In this document: positions 11,130 through 23,757 of the stretch, in pieces
Numbering within the stretch: position 1 is the stretch's first letter
Layout: every line of letters starts with the position of its first letter
From: Zanthoxylum bungeanum
Lineage: Eukaryota > Streptophyta > Magnoliopsida > Sapindales > Rutaceae
DNA length: 64,000 bases
NCBI GenBank assembly: GCA_019454045.1
Contig: SKCR01023750.1
Coordinates: forward strand, 1 to 64,000
Reading direction: 5' to 3'
The notes under the pieces: model-generated
Told to the model about the DNA's origin: nothing
Database searches by the model: none
Seen by the model: only the letters and a program-made list of their open reading frames with translations
Position numbers and translations under genes: made by a program

Positions 11130-11242
11130 TTGGAGAAAACTCTGAATCCCTTTGACAGATGTTGGTCGAGGAAATTTTTAAATTGTTTCGATCTTTATTT
11201 TTTTTTAACTCGATTCAGTTTTATGAGATCCGATGTCCAATG
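11130..11242 (-). repeat. Second copy of gypsy RT target fragment inside B complex
   Basis: About 113 bases repeat the sequence directly left of the first B LTR (3855-3966): ACTCTGAATCCCTTTGACAG, TTTAAATTGTTTCGATC and CCGATGTCCAATG. The copy ends in CAATG exactly at the start of the second LTR. In an ordinary element this place would hold the PBS. The fragment encodes, in reverse, the VKGIxSFL segment of gypsy RT. Confidence 0.85.
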
Positions 11243-11532
11243 TGTTTGGAAGCGGCCGAGAGTGCGCAGCGGAAAAATAAAAATAAAAATTATGATGCCG
11301 CTTTCTCTTTGCCCAATACCCATTTGTTTTGATTATTCTACAAGCCTAGGCATGTTACTATATATTCTAAGCATAAAACTAATAAAACATGCAAAGAATA
11401 TAAACCTAAACGTGCTAACTATCATAAGAACTCTAATTAAAGTAAAGAAAGAAAAAGGACTTACTTGAACCGTAGACTCCTCAAATCCTCCCTCCAATCT
11501 ACAAGCTTTTCTCGAACTCAGCAAGCTCTTCC
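11243..11532 (-). repeat. B complex second LTR, left part
   Basis: Starts TGTTTGGAAGCGGCCGAGAG and matches 3967 onward. It is interrupted at 11532 by element A; the last five bases CTTCC are the target duplicated by A. The sequence continues at 21534. Confidence 0.9.
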
Positions 11533-13620
11533 TGTTGGAGTTTCTACGGTCTCGTGGATCGATTATCAAGAATAAAAACTAAGTACGAATACATCGAGGA
11601 AGTTACAGAATACTTACATCGATCAGTTGAGCGACGCGAGGGATAAAAAAAATCAACAAGCTCCCTCATAGAGTTCTCGGCAGTGGACTGTTTTGAAGCT
11701 CCTCAAATTCGGCCATGGATGATCTCCATCAAGCTCCAAGCTTTATGTTGATGCCTTGCTCACAAGTGGGTTTCCCTAACACCTTTGTATGTCTCCAAAT
11801 GTGTGCTAGCACCCTTGATTTTTGCAAAAAAAATCATCAATTCCATCTCCATGTGTTTTCAGTTTTGACCAGAAAAATTGAAGACGAAAATGCCCATTGG
11901 GCGTGAGAAAGATATGAAGTGAGGAAGAGAGAGTGCTAAGTTGGTTGTTAGTAAAAAGGTGTATATAATACACTTTATTTAATTTTCCAAAAATCAAATA
12001 AAATGATTTACCAAATACAAAAAGTCAAGGCAATAAAGCTTGCCAACTACCACCATCAATCAACTATTCACATCAATCAAGTGACAAGCTGTCAAGTCAC
12101 TTAAAGTGACTAGACGTCAAATCACATCACATCACCCAAAGTGACTAGTGATTTGACACTAGAAGTGACTAGCGATTTGACGCTAGATGTGACTAATGAT
12201 TTGACGCTTTGATGTGACATGCGTGCCACACTCGAATTCGAAATGAGAATGCGCTCTCAAATAATCCCAGGCTCGGGTTTGCTAATTCCAAATTAACGAA
12301 ATTTCCATCGCGACATAATTAAATAAGTAATCCTAGCAAAATCACTATTCACGTCGCTAACGAATTAATTCTAAATTAATTCGTTTGCCCGAATTAAAAT
12401 CTAATTTTAATTTCACGTCGAAATCCAATTTCGATTAATATATCAAATATATTAAATTATCGATTAATTCCAAATTAATCGTTCTCTCTCTTTAATGATA
12501 TTTTATCCTAGATAAAATATCTCTGTAATTAATCCCAGATTAATTTTCTCTCTCTACTAATAAATCCCAGATTAATAAAGTGCGCGTCATACGTCATCGG
12601 TGAATCTTCGGGATGCGACCCATGAGATCCCCGGATATGTTGGCAGTAAATCCAGTCGTCGGACTATCCGAACACGTACGTACCAAGTACTACGTTTTAC
12701 CGATTTACAAGACAAGGTTGGCTTCTAGCAAAGCGCCATGCCTACCCAATTCTCTAGAAACATGCTTACAGGAATAAACGATCTACATCAGGCTTAGTAT
12801 ATATAGTATTACGTATGTCGATATCGGATGCCACATGCTAGGCCTGAGGTTGGAATTGTGTCTTGCCTGTACGAAACACATGTCGGATGTCTAGTAACTA
12901 GTCTCTATAATCGGATAAATATGACCTAGTCATAATATCCCGATGACTGCAGTACTTAAGAGTACTAGTACCGTATCCTACGTGACATCATCTCCACTAT
13001 GACTTGAGTGATACTTCCGTCTTGACATCACACCCTACACACTATGATTCTCAATATACCTAGCAGAGGCGTAGACAGAACCTGTTAAAGCCCTGGACAA
13101 CCAAAACCAAAGCATATCGATTGTCGCAAGTATTAGCAGTGAAAGTCTTAAGTTAAGACCAAATACACCTACCTTGATTTCGGACTTCCATAAACATATA
13201 GTCATACAACCAATGGAATTCCGAAGGGGTCTATCCTGAGCGAAGCTATTTTCCGTACCATCGGTAAAACATAACCTCCTATTACACTTGCATGAGTATC
13301 GTATACCCAAATATATGAGAACTATGCTGTTATGCTCTTCACAACGCGCACAAGTGTAATACTAGTCTTTTACGCATTATCAATGTCCAATCTCGATAAT
13401 ACTCTGACTATGGATATTTAATGATTAATCCTTCATGGACTAATACTGTCTCATATCATCTCAATCCAGGAACTAATCATATGGACCTCCTATCATTTAT
13501 ACATCTAGGTGATCTAAGCACAAATGATAAGAGAGCAATCTCATTTGCAACATAGTTAATTTGTACAAGAACACCATAATCTGTACAAATAGTGATGGTA
13601 TGGGTCATAACTGTCCAACA
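11533..13620 (-). repeat. Element A 3' LTR (2088 bp)
   Basis: Bounded by TGTTGGAGTTTCTACGG and CATAACTGTCCAACA. It aligns with the right LTR at 19466-21528 and with the solo LTR at 48803-50866. Small frames (for example 11715-11906) reflect a repeated LTR segment and do not resemble proteins. Confidence 0.92.
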
Positions 13621-13636
13621 ATCTCCCACTTGGCCT
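13621..13636 (-). promoter_or_regulatory. Polypurine tract of element A
   Basis: Reverse strand GGCCAAGTGGGAGAT lies directly against the 3' LTR. It primes plus-strand cDNA synthesis and confirms the minus orientation. Confidence 0.85.
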
Positions 13637-13639
13637 ATA

Positions 13640-16600
13640 GCCAGTCACTCGAGTGTCTTACACCTGAACTATATACGGTTCGCTCAAACTGTTTAGTAAA
13701 GGTTTTCGTCAGCGGATTTACATGATTATCGTCTGATACGATTTATGCGATCATCACATCGCTACGATGTATGATCCGAACGAATTAGATAAATAGTCGA
13801 AGGATATATCTGGATCGTTGATGAGACCATTAATTCTTTAGCCTGTGCTGACACCTAGCTCAGCTGCTAATAGAACTATATCTAATCTAAGTAGATTTGT
13901 TATTGACCAAATGGCTTCTTTTGCTGCCTCAACTGCAACAATAACCCTTATTTATTGTTTATTCGGTAACACTATATTGCTTGGAAGATTTCCAGCTCAA
14001 TTTTCCGTTATTCAAACTATAAAGTACAGTTGTTGGTATCGGTTAGGAAACTTTCAGCAGTGATCCCAGTCACTTCAAGTTCTCATTCTCCATTGTTTAA
14101 TACATCATCCTTAGTTCTCTATGATACTAACGGATGTTCTTAATATCAATCCAGTGACTATCACTTGGATTGGTCTGTTTGTGACTCCATATGCTCAAAG
14201 CGTATGAGACACCAAGTTACATACATTTTTCAATGTACGAGTTCTCGGAGAGTGTCAATAACTTTAAGTATATCCCAATTGATCTTTATTTCTAGAATAA
14301 ATGTTGTTTTTCCCAAGAATTCTACGGATAATTTTCATGAAAACCAAGCTTTCACCGATTTAATTTATGCGAATATCATTTCCAAGAAATGACATATCAT
14401 CATTATTAGGACATTCACTGTTAGTGCGCTCCCACTAACCCTCTTATGTACACAAGAATTATTTTCATTTTGAATTAAATCATAAACTATTATGATTACA
14501 TCAAAACAATAATTCCAAGAACTCAATGCTTGCTTCAATCCATCCATGGATCGAATAACCCGCAAACCTTGTTTGTTAGTTTTGGTACTATAAAACCGTC
14601 AGGATGTTGAAAACATCCTCCAAAAGGTTTCCTTTTCAGGAAAGCTATTTTCCCGTTCAGCTGCCATATTTCATAAGTGAAACATGTAGCATCATCAAGC
14701 ATTATCCAAATGGATTTAACGTGGCAACATGTGAAAGGTTTCGTCGTAATTGACACAATGTTGATAACGATACCTTTTCGCTACAAGCCCAGCTTTGTAC
14801 GTTGGTATGTTGCCATCCATGTATGTCTTCCTTGAAGACTTATATAGTACCAATAGACACAATGTCTTAGGGTATAACAACTAGTATCCAAACATAGTTG
14901 GTATACATGGAATCCATTTCGGACATCATGGCACTTTGCCATAATAGGGAGTCGATACCTTGTATCACTTCCTCATACATAGTCGGTTGATATTCCCCAA
15001 AAGATTGACATCTTTATGGGTGAGATCAGAAACCCAAACCGTAGGTTGTTTTCTTACTCTCTCCGACTTACGTGGTTCTTTTGTATTCGAAGATTATTGG
15101 TATAGTTACATCCTGGATGAACTATTTATGTTCCAATAGGATTCGGTGCTAGGAACAGTATCACTCCGATTTTCATCGAGTTTTACTATCCTTCCACTTA
15201 CTATTGCATATCGGTATTCCTCTAAGGAAAAACCACATGGCGAGCAACAATTAAAATTGTTCTCTTGTGAGTTGTATAAGTACTATACTTTGGTTTCCCT
15301 ATGATAACCTACAATTAGGCACTTATCCGATTTGGTTTCTAGTTTGGTATCATCCAAACATATGCCTAGCATTCCCAAATCTACAGGAGTGAGAAAACCC
15401 AGTTTCTTTCTTGTTTATATCTAATATGAATTCTGTCTAACAGATTTACATGGAACCTTATTCAAAATAAGTATTGAACTGTTAAATGTTTATCCGTTGA
15501 AGGAAATGGTAGCTCAGAGCGACTCATGATTAACCTTACCATGTCTAACAAAATTCAGTTTCTCCATTCAGACACACCGTCAAACTGATGTGTTCCTGGA
15601 GGAGTCCTCATTGAAAGAATACTATACTCTTTCGAGTATTTGAGAAACTTACTACTTAAGTATTTTCATCATGGTCTAACTGTGATGGTATTAATACTAT
15701 AGCCGATCTGTTTATCTACTTCGTGTCGAAACTCTAAAAGTTTCCGATTTGTTTTTCAAAAGAAAACCATAACGAGATGCCACATCCGTAAAGGTCACGA
15801 AACATCCATATCCACCTCTAGCGTAGCTAGATATGGGCCCACTTATGTCACTATGAACAAGAGCTAACAGATCGATGGCACTTACACTTTTACCAAGTAA
15901 AAGGTATTTTAGGTACTTTACCTAATAAACTAGATTCGTAGACATTATTTGAATGGAATCAAATTTGTCCTAGTACCCACTCTTCAAAAGTGAGGATATA
16001 TGAGTCTTGTTTAATTGTGTCCTAGACAACACTGCCATAAATAAGTCTCATCTAATCAAATCAGTTTGAGCTATTTGTTCGTCATATTATATGTTTGAGA
16101 TTTATTCATATTAAAAAATAAATACTGTTATTCACATCTAATGCGTTTATCTCAATATCATCTTTATAAAATAAAACACTTTAGTGTTCTAGAATATAAA
16201 GGTATACTTGCAACGAATTATACTCGATATAGAGATAATGTTTCTAGTCAAACTAGTTATAATAACAGTTTCCTAATTTAAGTACACACCCGAAGGGTAG
16301 TTCCTAAACTTAGGTTTCTACGATTGAAACAGCGACTGTCGTCCCGTTTCTGACTCACAGAGTAATCTCATCTGAAGTTAGTATCCTGCTCATAGTAGAT
16401 TCTGTACATCAGTGCATATATTTATGTACTACTATTTAGTATTTAAAATCCAATTTTAATACTATTAGCGAACATGTTTATGATAAACATACTTGAAGTC
16501 AGAGCCTTGCCCTGCCTTCTATTCCTTTATGTCTTCTTTGTCCATACGGCAGTCACGCTTCAGTGACCCCGTTTGCCACAGTTTAGGTAGACATTTTGGG

Positions 16601-16690
16601 ATATGTCCTTCATCTTCCAAGAAGATTATAATGATTTTGCCTTTGCCATTTTCCATATCCGAGAAGCCTTTGGCCTAGCCTTGGGCTTCT
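13640..16690 (-). pseudogene. Element A pol remnant (knuckle, IN, RT, RNaseH)
   Basis: Only short islands are readable on the reverse strand: a damaged CCHC knuckle (NCGKRGH then KRDCRMDK, about 16540-16600), integrase TPPGTHQFDGVSEW near 15560-15610, RT WQLNGKIAFLKRKPFGG and GLKQALSSWN (about 14490-14670), DDMSFLGNDI where YVDD is expected (near 14375-14400), and weak RNase H traces at 13850-14100. Stops and shifts are frequent. The domain order is that of Ty1/copia. No product is possible. Confidence 0.8.
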
Positions 16691-19452
16691 AGAATATCGA
16701 AGTAAGGTGCGCCTTGCACTTCTTGCCCGTTTTGCAAATTTTGGCTATGGCTCATTGAGCATAGCCATTAACTCTCCAAGAGTTTTCAATTGCAATTAAC
16801 ACTTCTAAGATCTAAGAATAGATCTATAAAGATCCTTTAATTTCATTATCATACTTTAGGGATCTAATCCTTAGTTCTGATTAAGAAATTAAGGAGTCTA
16901 TTTGACAAGTATAATGGATTAAGTACTAAAGTTATCATTACATGAATCTTCTAAAGATCATGCTCTACTTATTTGCTTAACTCCGGACTTAGGCCTAAGT
17001 TGTTATTTTATCAAATAAAGTAACTTCTTAGTTTTCAGGACTATCCTGAAATCTATTCCTAATTTGAAAATTAAAGTTGTTTCAACACATTTTTCCCTAG
17101 GATTATGTTTTAAACACCAATCTTTCAATTTAATCTTGATTCTAATAGTTCAACTATTTAATCAACGATTTCAGGTACTATTAAATATAATGATTACTAT
17201 AGTCCAACTACATAATCAACTATACTTTAATTTGATAAAATTAAATTATATTGATTACAATAATCCAATTATAAAATCAACTAATTCATTGAAATAGTTT
17301 GAATACAGTCCAACTATTTTAAAACAATGTTAAATATTAGTCCAACTAATATATTTTATTTATTTGACGAATGATATTTGATTGAGCACGTATGGCAAGT
17401 AACTAAACGAATATTACAAATTTAATACTTGCCTCCCCCTATTTTTCGACGAGCCTCTAACCCTCTATCGAGTACTCGGGAAACCGTGTTTCCTAGTGGG
17501 CTAGGATCCCGTTAAATAACACACAATCTTGACTTTGGCCAACAAATTGTATGATACTTAACTAAGTGATCTCTAAGGTCAATTGGATATTATCCAATTC
17601 CTAGATCCAATAGGTGGACATCCAAGTCCGAAACATATATCTAATATATGCCAATATATCCAATATATTCCCTAACCTTTTTCCTCTAAATCAACTAAGT
17701 CTTGGCTTTGGCACAACAAACTTAATGATCCTAGTTAAGCGGAACCCATTGACCATGGAAAGCTTCATAATCAATGTCGATGGATAAGAAGTGATATTGA
17801 ATTTGGCCAACAAATCACGACTTGGACAAGACACAAATATGGAACAAAGCTCTCGTGATTAAAACACATCCGCGACGGACAAAGGTCTTGACTTTGGCCA
17901 ACAAACCAATGCTAGTCTTGGATCTTGAGTAAGAATCACTTAATGGAAGGAAAAACACTTAATTTTATGTGAGGGTTTTTCGCGTGCAAATTGGCAACCA
18001 ATTTATTATCTTTGTTAAAGACTTGTCATCATACACCCTTAAACATGCATTCTAAATACATAATAAAACGCATATAAATAAAATAATAATGATATGCAGA
18101 TGGATACTTAAACACATTGATCCTAGATCAAATCTCTACATTTCCTCTCTCCCTCTAGCACAAGTATTACTTCTACCCGTTTCACTACACTTCTAAAGAA
18201 ATCTCATTTACATTTAGGGGAATAGGTGAGAAGAGAAATACAATAAGAAAGGATGTAATAGGCTGGACACGCAAGTCCAATTTAATAAATTCTAAATTTA
18301 TTACAATAATTTCCAAAATTTCCCCACCCATCTAATATCCATCCGATATACATTATTCATGCATCACAACCATGTATTCACACAAGCATCTATCAATCAA
18401 TCTAATCCAATTAATTAATCTGATAATTAATGACCATCCAATGTTCAAATAATGATTTGATTTTGAGCGAGTCAAACTCGTTTTACGAATAAGTACTCAA
18501 AGTACGAATTATTGAATCAAATTAAACTACAACATTAAATCCAATTTAATATGTATTAATACTAACTCATTTATTTAATTCCAAATTAAATATTACACTT
18601 TATTAAGAACCTTTATGACTTAAATTTCAAATTTAATCGTTACTGGTCTCAAAGCCCAATTAATATCCAATGTTAATTTAATTAAAGTCCAATGGGCTTT
18701 CAATTAATTTCTTAAGGCATGGGCTTTTGGTCAATATGGGTCAAACCCGAAGACTAAAGCCCATTTAAAGGAATGACCCTAATATGCTTTTGAAACCAAT
18801 TTAGGCCCAATTAAAGTTAAAGGTCCATTAGTAGTATTTGAACTTTACGGAAACAGTTTTGGGCCCAATTGGATCCAACCAATTTGCCTAAACCAATCTT
18901 GGTACAACCAAGCCCATTAAAGCCCAATAACAACTTTTAAGCCCAATTTCCAAAATTAGCCCAATTAATTAAATCACAAAATTCCAATTTCATAATCTAA
19001 TTAACCTAAAGTGCATTACATAATTAATCATCCAAATTAACATTTCTAAAACATCAATTTACACAATTAATTATGCTCATCATAAACAAATAGTGTCCAA
19101 CATAATTTATCAAAAATCAAACCCATTTCATGCTTTAAAGTCTTGGCAATTTATGGTTTTTCAAATCAATTCCGAATTCAATCCAATAAAATACTAAATC
19201 AATATTCCCAATCGTTTCCAACTCATCCAATGAATCAAAAAATAAAATTCCAAGACATTTAGGGTTCATCAAACTCTTGGCCAAGCCAATAAATTTGGGT
19301 AAAATTATTCCAAACAATATTTCATGAAATTGATCCAATCAATCTTCAATTAAACTACATTTAAGCATACTAAATCATCCAATTTCATTAAATCATGCTC
19401 AAATACATTTTACCCAATTTTAACCCTAAATCAAGTTTCATGCTTTTAACTC
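16691..19452 (-). other. Element A gag remnant and long leader
   Basis: No intact gag frame is visible. Bases 16691-17450 aligned with C 26480-27250 should hold gag; I can read only scraps such as LGELMAM. Bases 17450-19452 are AT-rich untranslated leader with the fourfold GGCCAAAGTCAAG motif (17526-17906). A 67-codon open stretch near 19135-19338 has no similarity I recognise. Confidence 0.6.
17526..17906 (-). repeat. Fourfold ~20-bp motif in element A leader
   Basis: On the plus strand, CTTGACTTTGGCCAACAAA and variants occur at about 17526, 17699, 17796 and 17885. The reverse complement (TTTGTTGGCCAAAGTCAAG) recurs four times in element C with comparable spacing, so the repeat was in their common ancestor. 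Confidence 0.75.
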
Positions 19453-19464
19453 GCTCTGATACCA
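19453..19464 (-). promoter_or_regulatory. Primer binding site of element A
   Basis: Reverse strand TGGTATCAGAGC begins one base inside the 5' LTR and is complementary to the 3' end of plant initiator methionine tRNA, the usual primer of copia elements. Confidence 0.9.
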
Positions 19465-19465
19465 T

Positions 19466-21528
19466 TGTTGGAATTTCTACGGTCCCGAGGATCGATTATC
19501 AAGCATAAAAACTAAGTGCGAATACATCGAGGAAGTTACGGAATACTTACATCGATCGGTTGAGTGACACGAGGGACAATAAAAATCAACAAGCTCCCTC
19601 CTAGAGTGCTCGGTAGTGGGCTATTTTGAAGCCCCTCAAATTCGGCCGTGGATGATCTCCATCAAGCTCCAAGCTTTATGTTGATTCCTTGCTCACAAGT
19701 GGGTTTCCCTATCACCTTTGTATGTCTCCAAATGTGTGCTAGCACCCTTGATTTTTGCCACAAAAATCATCAATTCCATCTCCTTGTGTTTTCGATTTTG
19801 ACCAGAAAAATTGAAGAGGAAAATACCCATTGGGCGTGAGAAAGAGATGAAGTGACGAAGAGAGAGTGTTAGGTTGGTTGTTAGTAAAAAGGTGTATCTA
19901 AAACACTTTATTTAATTTTCCAAAAATCAAATAAAATGATTTACCAAATACAAAAAGTCAAGGTAATAAAGCTTGCCAACTACCACCATCAATCAACTAT
20001 TCACATCAATCAAGTGACAAGTTGTCAAGTCACTCAAAGTGACTAGACATCACATCACATCCCATCACTCAAAGTGACAAGTGATTTGATGCTAGAAGTG
20101 ACTAGCGATTTGACGCTTGATGTGACTAATAATTTGACGTTTGATGTGACTTGCGTGCCGTACTCGAATTCGAAATGTGAATGCGCTCACAAACAATCCC
20201 GGGCTCGGGTTCACTAATTCCAAATTAACGAATTTTCCGTCGCGACGTAATTAAATAATTATGCCTAGCAAAATCACTATTCACATTGCTAGTAAATTAA
20301 TTCGTTCGCCCGAATTAAAATCTAATTTTAATTTCGCGTCGAAATCCAATTTCGATTAATATATCGAATAATTCCAAATTAACCGTTCTCTCTATTTAAT
20401 GATATTCTATCCTAGATAAAATATCTCCGTAATTAATCATAGATTAATTTTCTCTCTCTACTAATTAACCCCAGATTAATAAAGTGCGAGTCATACGTCA
20501 TCGGTGAATCTTCGGGAAGCGACGCATGAGTTCCCCGGATATGTTGGCAGTAAATCCAATCGTCTGACTATCCGAACACATACGTTCCAAGTACTACGTT
20601 TTACCGATTTACAAGACAAGGTTGGCTTCTAACAAAGCGCCATGCCTACCCAATTCTCCAGAAACATGCTTACAGGAATAAGCGATCTACATTAGGCGTA
20701 GTATACGTAGTATTGCGTATGTCGATCCAGTATCGGATGCCACGTGCTAGGCATGGGGCTGGAATTGTGTCTGCCCCGTACGAATCACATATCGGATGTC
20801 TGGTAACTAGTCTCTATAATCGGATATACATGACCTAGTCATAATATCCCGATGACTGCAGTACTTAAGAGTACTAGTACCGTATCCTACGTGACATCAT
20901 ATCCACTATTATTGGAGTGATACTTCCGTCTTGACATCACACCCAACACACTACGATTCTCAATATACCAAGCTGAGGCATACACATAACATGTTAAAGC
21001 CCTAGATGACCAAAACCAAAGCATATTGATTGTCGCAAGTATTAGCGGTGCAAGTCTCATGTAAGACCAAATACACCTACCCTGATTTCGGACTTACATA
21101 GACATATAGTCATACTACCAATGGAATTCCAAAGGGGTCTATCAAGAGCGAAGCTGTTTTTCGTACCTTCTGTAAAACACAACCTCCTATTACACTTGCA
21201 TGAGTATCTTATACCCAAATATATGAGAACTATATCGTTATGCTCTTCACAACGCGCACAAGTGTAATACTAGTCTTTTACGCATTATCGATGTCCAATC
21301 TCGATAATACTTTGACTATGGATATTTAATGATTAATCCTTCATGGACTAATACTGTCTCATATCATCTCAATCCAGGAACTAATCATATGGACCTCCTA
21401 TTATTTATACATCTAGGTGATCTAATCATAAATGATAAGAGAGCAATCTCATTTTTCATATAGTTAATTTATACAACAACACCATGATCTGTATAAATAG
21501 TGACGCTATGGGTCATAACTGTCCAACA
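19466..21528 (-). repeat. Element A 5' LTR (2063 bp)
   Basis: Bounded by TGTTGGAATTTCTACGG and CATAACTGTCCAACA. It shows numerous substitutions and small indels against the 3' LTR (11533-13620), so the insertion is not very recent. Counting differences between the pair would date it. Confidence 0.92.
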
Positions 21529-21533
21529 CTTCC

Positions 21534-23152
21534 ACGTTCCAAAGAGCCACCCAAGTGTGTAGCCTCCAAAGATACACACACCGAAGCCAAAACTCAACGG
21601 CAAGACTACGCCTTGAGTTTAAAGGTATTTTGCCCTTAGTGCTAGCCTAGGCAAATACCTCAAAAATTTTAACTCGAGGTTCCTCTAGTCAATTAGACTT
21701 AAGGATCCTCAAAATCAGTGGCTTACTCTTAAACTTTAGAGTTGCTCACTTATATAAACCCAAGATATGAAACGTTTGGTGCAAAGATTTGTGAAGAATT
21801 TTTTGGATTTATATAGTGCTACAAAGACAACGAAATTAATTAAGAATCTGATGTGGGATAAAAGCCAATTTAATCTTAGCCATTGATCTTAATTAAGTGG
21901 TATAATGAGATTATAAAACTCTAATAAGAGTTTGGGCCGAATTGGAATTCAAAATAAATAACAAAAAAACAAAATAATAAAATTTAAAAATTTTTACTAT
22001 TCACATGGTACTATTCACGTGAATCGTATTTAAAATTTTTTTTTAAAAAAAAAACAATTTTTTCCAATTCCCAAAGTGCCTCTATCATCATTCACCAATC
22101 CCTAAGCCACTATGAAACCTCATAAATGATCTGTTCAGTAATTAAACACATTGAACCATTTATGAACAATTCTTACAACAATAATATTTGCTGTAAAATA
22201 TGTATTGTGCACTGTGAACCATTGATTTCGACTTTGTTGTGTGTGACCTTTCGGGTTCCCCACAAGTTGGACATGAAATGAATCATGATAATTTAATCGA
22301 ACATAAATTATCCTCCATTCAGATGGTCGTTTGATTTCAATGACCAAGGTTGACATCTAGGAATATGTAAAGGCCCCCAAATGAGAAGGAAAGATATACA
22401 AACCCATTCTGTATGCGATTTACATATGATACAGTCCCTCGCCTCACTGTATTCCCACTAATTGACTTAGGGTACGGAAAGTGTCTACCTATATGGTCAA
22501 AGGTATGATGTTGATAGTGTCATGAATCGTGCTAACCCAAGAATCTCATATGATTCTTCCGATGTGGCCACAGTCTCAAGCACTGATCACACATATCAAC
22601 CCGCGAACTGGAATACTACTCTTATAAGAAAATTTTATCTGAGAGAGTGGCGATTCTCTGTTGTATCTTTACAAACTTCATGTGTTTCAACAAATGACCC
22701 AATCATTCCCTAATGTTCGGATCTTTTAAAACATGGAAGGAGAATGTCAAAGTTATTTGATCCAAAAATAAGATTATAAAGACCTCAAGTCTAAAGACTA
22801 GTCATATAATCGATACATGAAAGTTCTCACAGACACATGAGATAAAGACTCCATATGAAAACTTTCGGTGGTTAGTTCGATGGACACGAGCAGCTCATGC
22901 ATCCATGCGATACACCAATTGGATGGATCTCCGTTAGTAGCCTATGAGTGGAACATTTAAGAGTAATGATTCTCATAAGGCGTGGAAGCCATCGTCTTAT
23001 TACTCCAAGGGCTTTATTACAGTGTTGATGATTCATATAAGTTATGTAAGACAAAAATAATAAAGATAGCCATTTTATTAATTAATGAAAATATTACAAA
23101 TACATGTACATATACCACATCCACAAGTTAGATATAAGGCATATCTCTATCA
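21534..23152 (-). repeat. B complex second LTR, right part
   Basis: Continues the LTR interrupted by element A, from ACGTTCCAAAGAGCC to CTCTATCA, followed by the outer duplication CAATG (23153-23157). Compared with 3967-5941 it lacks about 85 bases near 22947, where the other copy carries TAGCTACCCCACTTTAGGGC. Confidence 0.9.
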
Positions 23153-23157
23153 CAATG

Positions 23158-23757
23158 AAGATTCCTTCTTGCACCATGAAGTGGCATTTCTCCCAATTAA
23201 GTACTAGGTTGGTATCTTCGCATCTTTATAGCATCTTTTCTAGATTTTGCGAGTAGTGGTCGAACGAGTCTCCAAACATGGAAAAATCATCCATGAAAAC
23301 CTCCATACTTTGTTCCAGCATGTCTAAGAAGATGGCCATCATTTAATGTTGAAATGTGGTATGAGCATTACATAGTCCAAATGGCATCATGTGGAAAGAA
23401 AAAGTACCATACGGACATATAAAAATGGTTTTCTCCTGATCTTCTAGGACGATGCCAATCTGATTGTACCCCGAGTATCCGTCTAGAAAATTATCGAACT
23501 CATGTCCCGCTAATCTGTCTAGCATCTGGTTAATGAATGGCAGTGGAAAATGATATTTCCATGTTTCTTTGTTAAGCTTCCTGTAGTCAATGCATACTCT
23601 CTATCTAGTCACTGTTCTTGTTGGAATTAACTCATTCTTTTCATTTTGGAATACATTAATTCCTCATTTATTTGGCACACACTACATATGACTCACCCAA
23701 GTTATGTCAGAGATAGGGTAGACGATGTCGACATCTAACCATTTGATAATTTCTTTT
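23158..23757 (-). pseudogene. Gypsy G reverse transcriptase, central part
   Basis: Reverse-strand reading (left end = C-terminal) gives KEIIKWLDVDIVYPISDITW and WVSHM near 23700-23757, NETWKYHFPLP-type sequence near 23560, then MLDRLAGHEFDNFLDGYSGY (23460-23525), DQEKTIFICPYGTFSFHMMP and FGLCNAHTTFQH, then LNWEKCHFMVQEGI at 23160-23200. The catalytic YxDD region (FMDDFSMFG) is readable around 23270-23300. RT of Athila type, interrupted by the B complex on the left and element C on the right, with several stops. Confidence 0.9.

Larger units (their letters stand above)
11533..21528 (-). mobile_element. Element A: full-length copia retrotransposon
   Basis: A 9996-bp element in minus orientation with two LTRs (11533-13620, 19466-21528), ends TGTTGGA...TCCAACA, a perfect 5-bp duplication CTTCC (11528-11532 and 21529-21533), PPT next to the left LTR and an initiator-Met PBS next to the right one. 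Removing it restores the B LTR sequence CTCTTCCACGTTCCAAAGAG, as seen uninterrupted near 4246. The internal coding region is heavily decayed, so it was mobilised by proteins of other copies or has decayed since. It is younger than the B complex. Confidence 0.95.
3967..23152 (-). mobile_element. B complex: copia element with rearranged second LTR
   Basis: A Ty1/copia element in minus orientation inserted in the RT gene of G. Outer target duplications CAATG are at 3962-3966 and 23153-23157. Order on the plus strand: 3' LTR (3967-5941), PPT, RNaseH-RT-IN-PR-gag (reverse), leader, then a duplicated ~113-bp piece of the gypsy target (11130-11242) ending in a third CAATG, then the second LTR (11243-11532 plus 21534-23152), split by element A. 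The PBS expected next to the second LTR is missing. The pol type and LTR start (TGTTAGGGATATGCC on the sense strand in D) suggest a Tork/Angela-type lineage, which I hold only loosely. Confidence 0.85.

Noticed and set aside
11715..11906. 63-codon frame MDDLHQAPSF..., found again at 19648-19839
   Set aside because: The two copies are the equivalent positions in the two LTRs of element A. Duplication comes from the LTR pair, and the peptide matches no protein I recognise.
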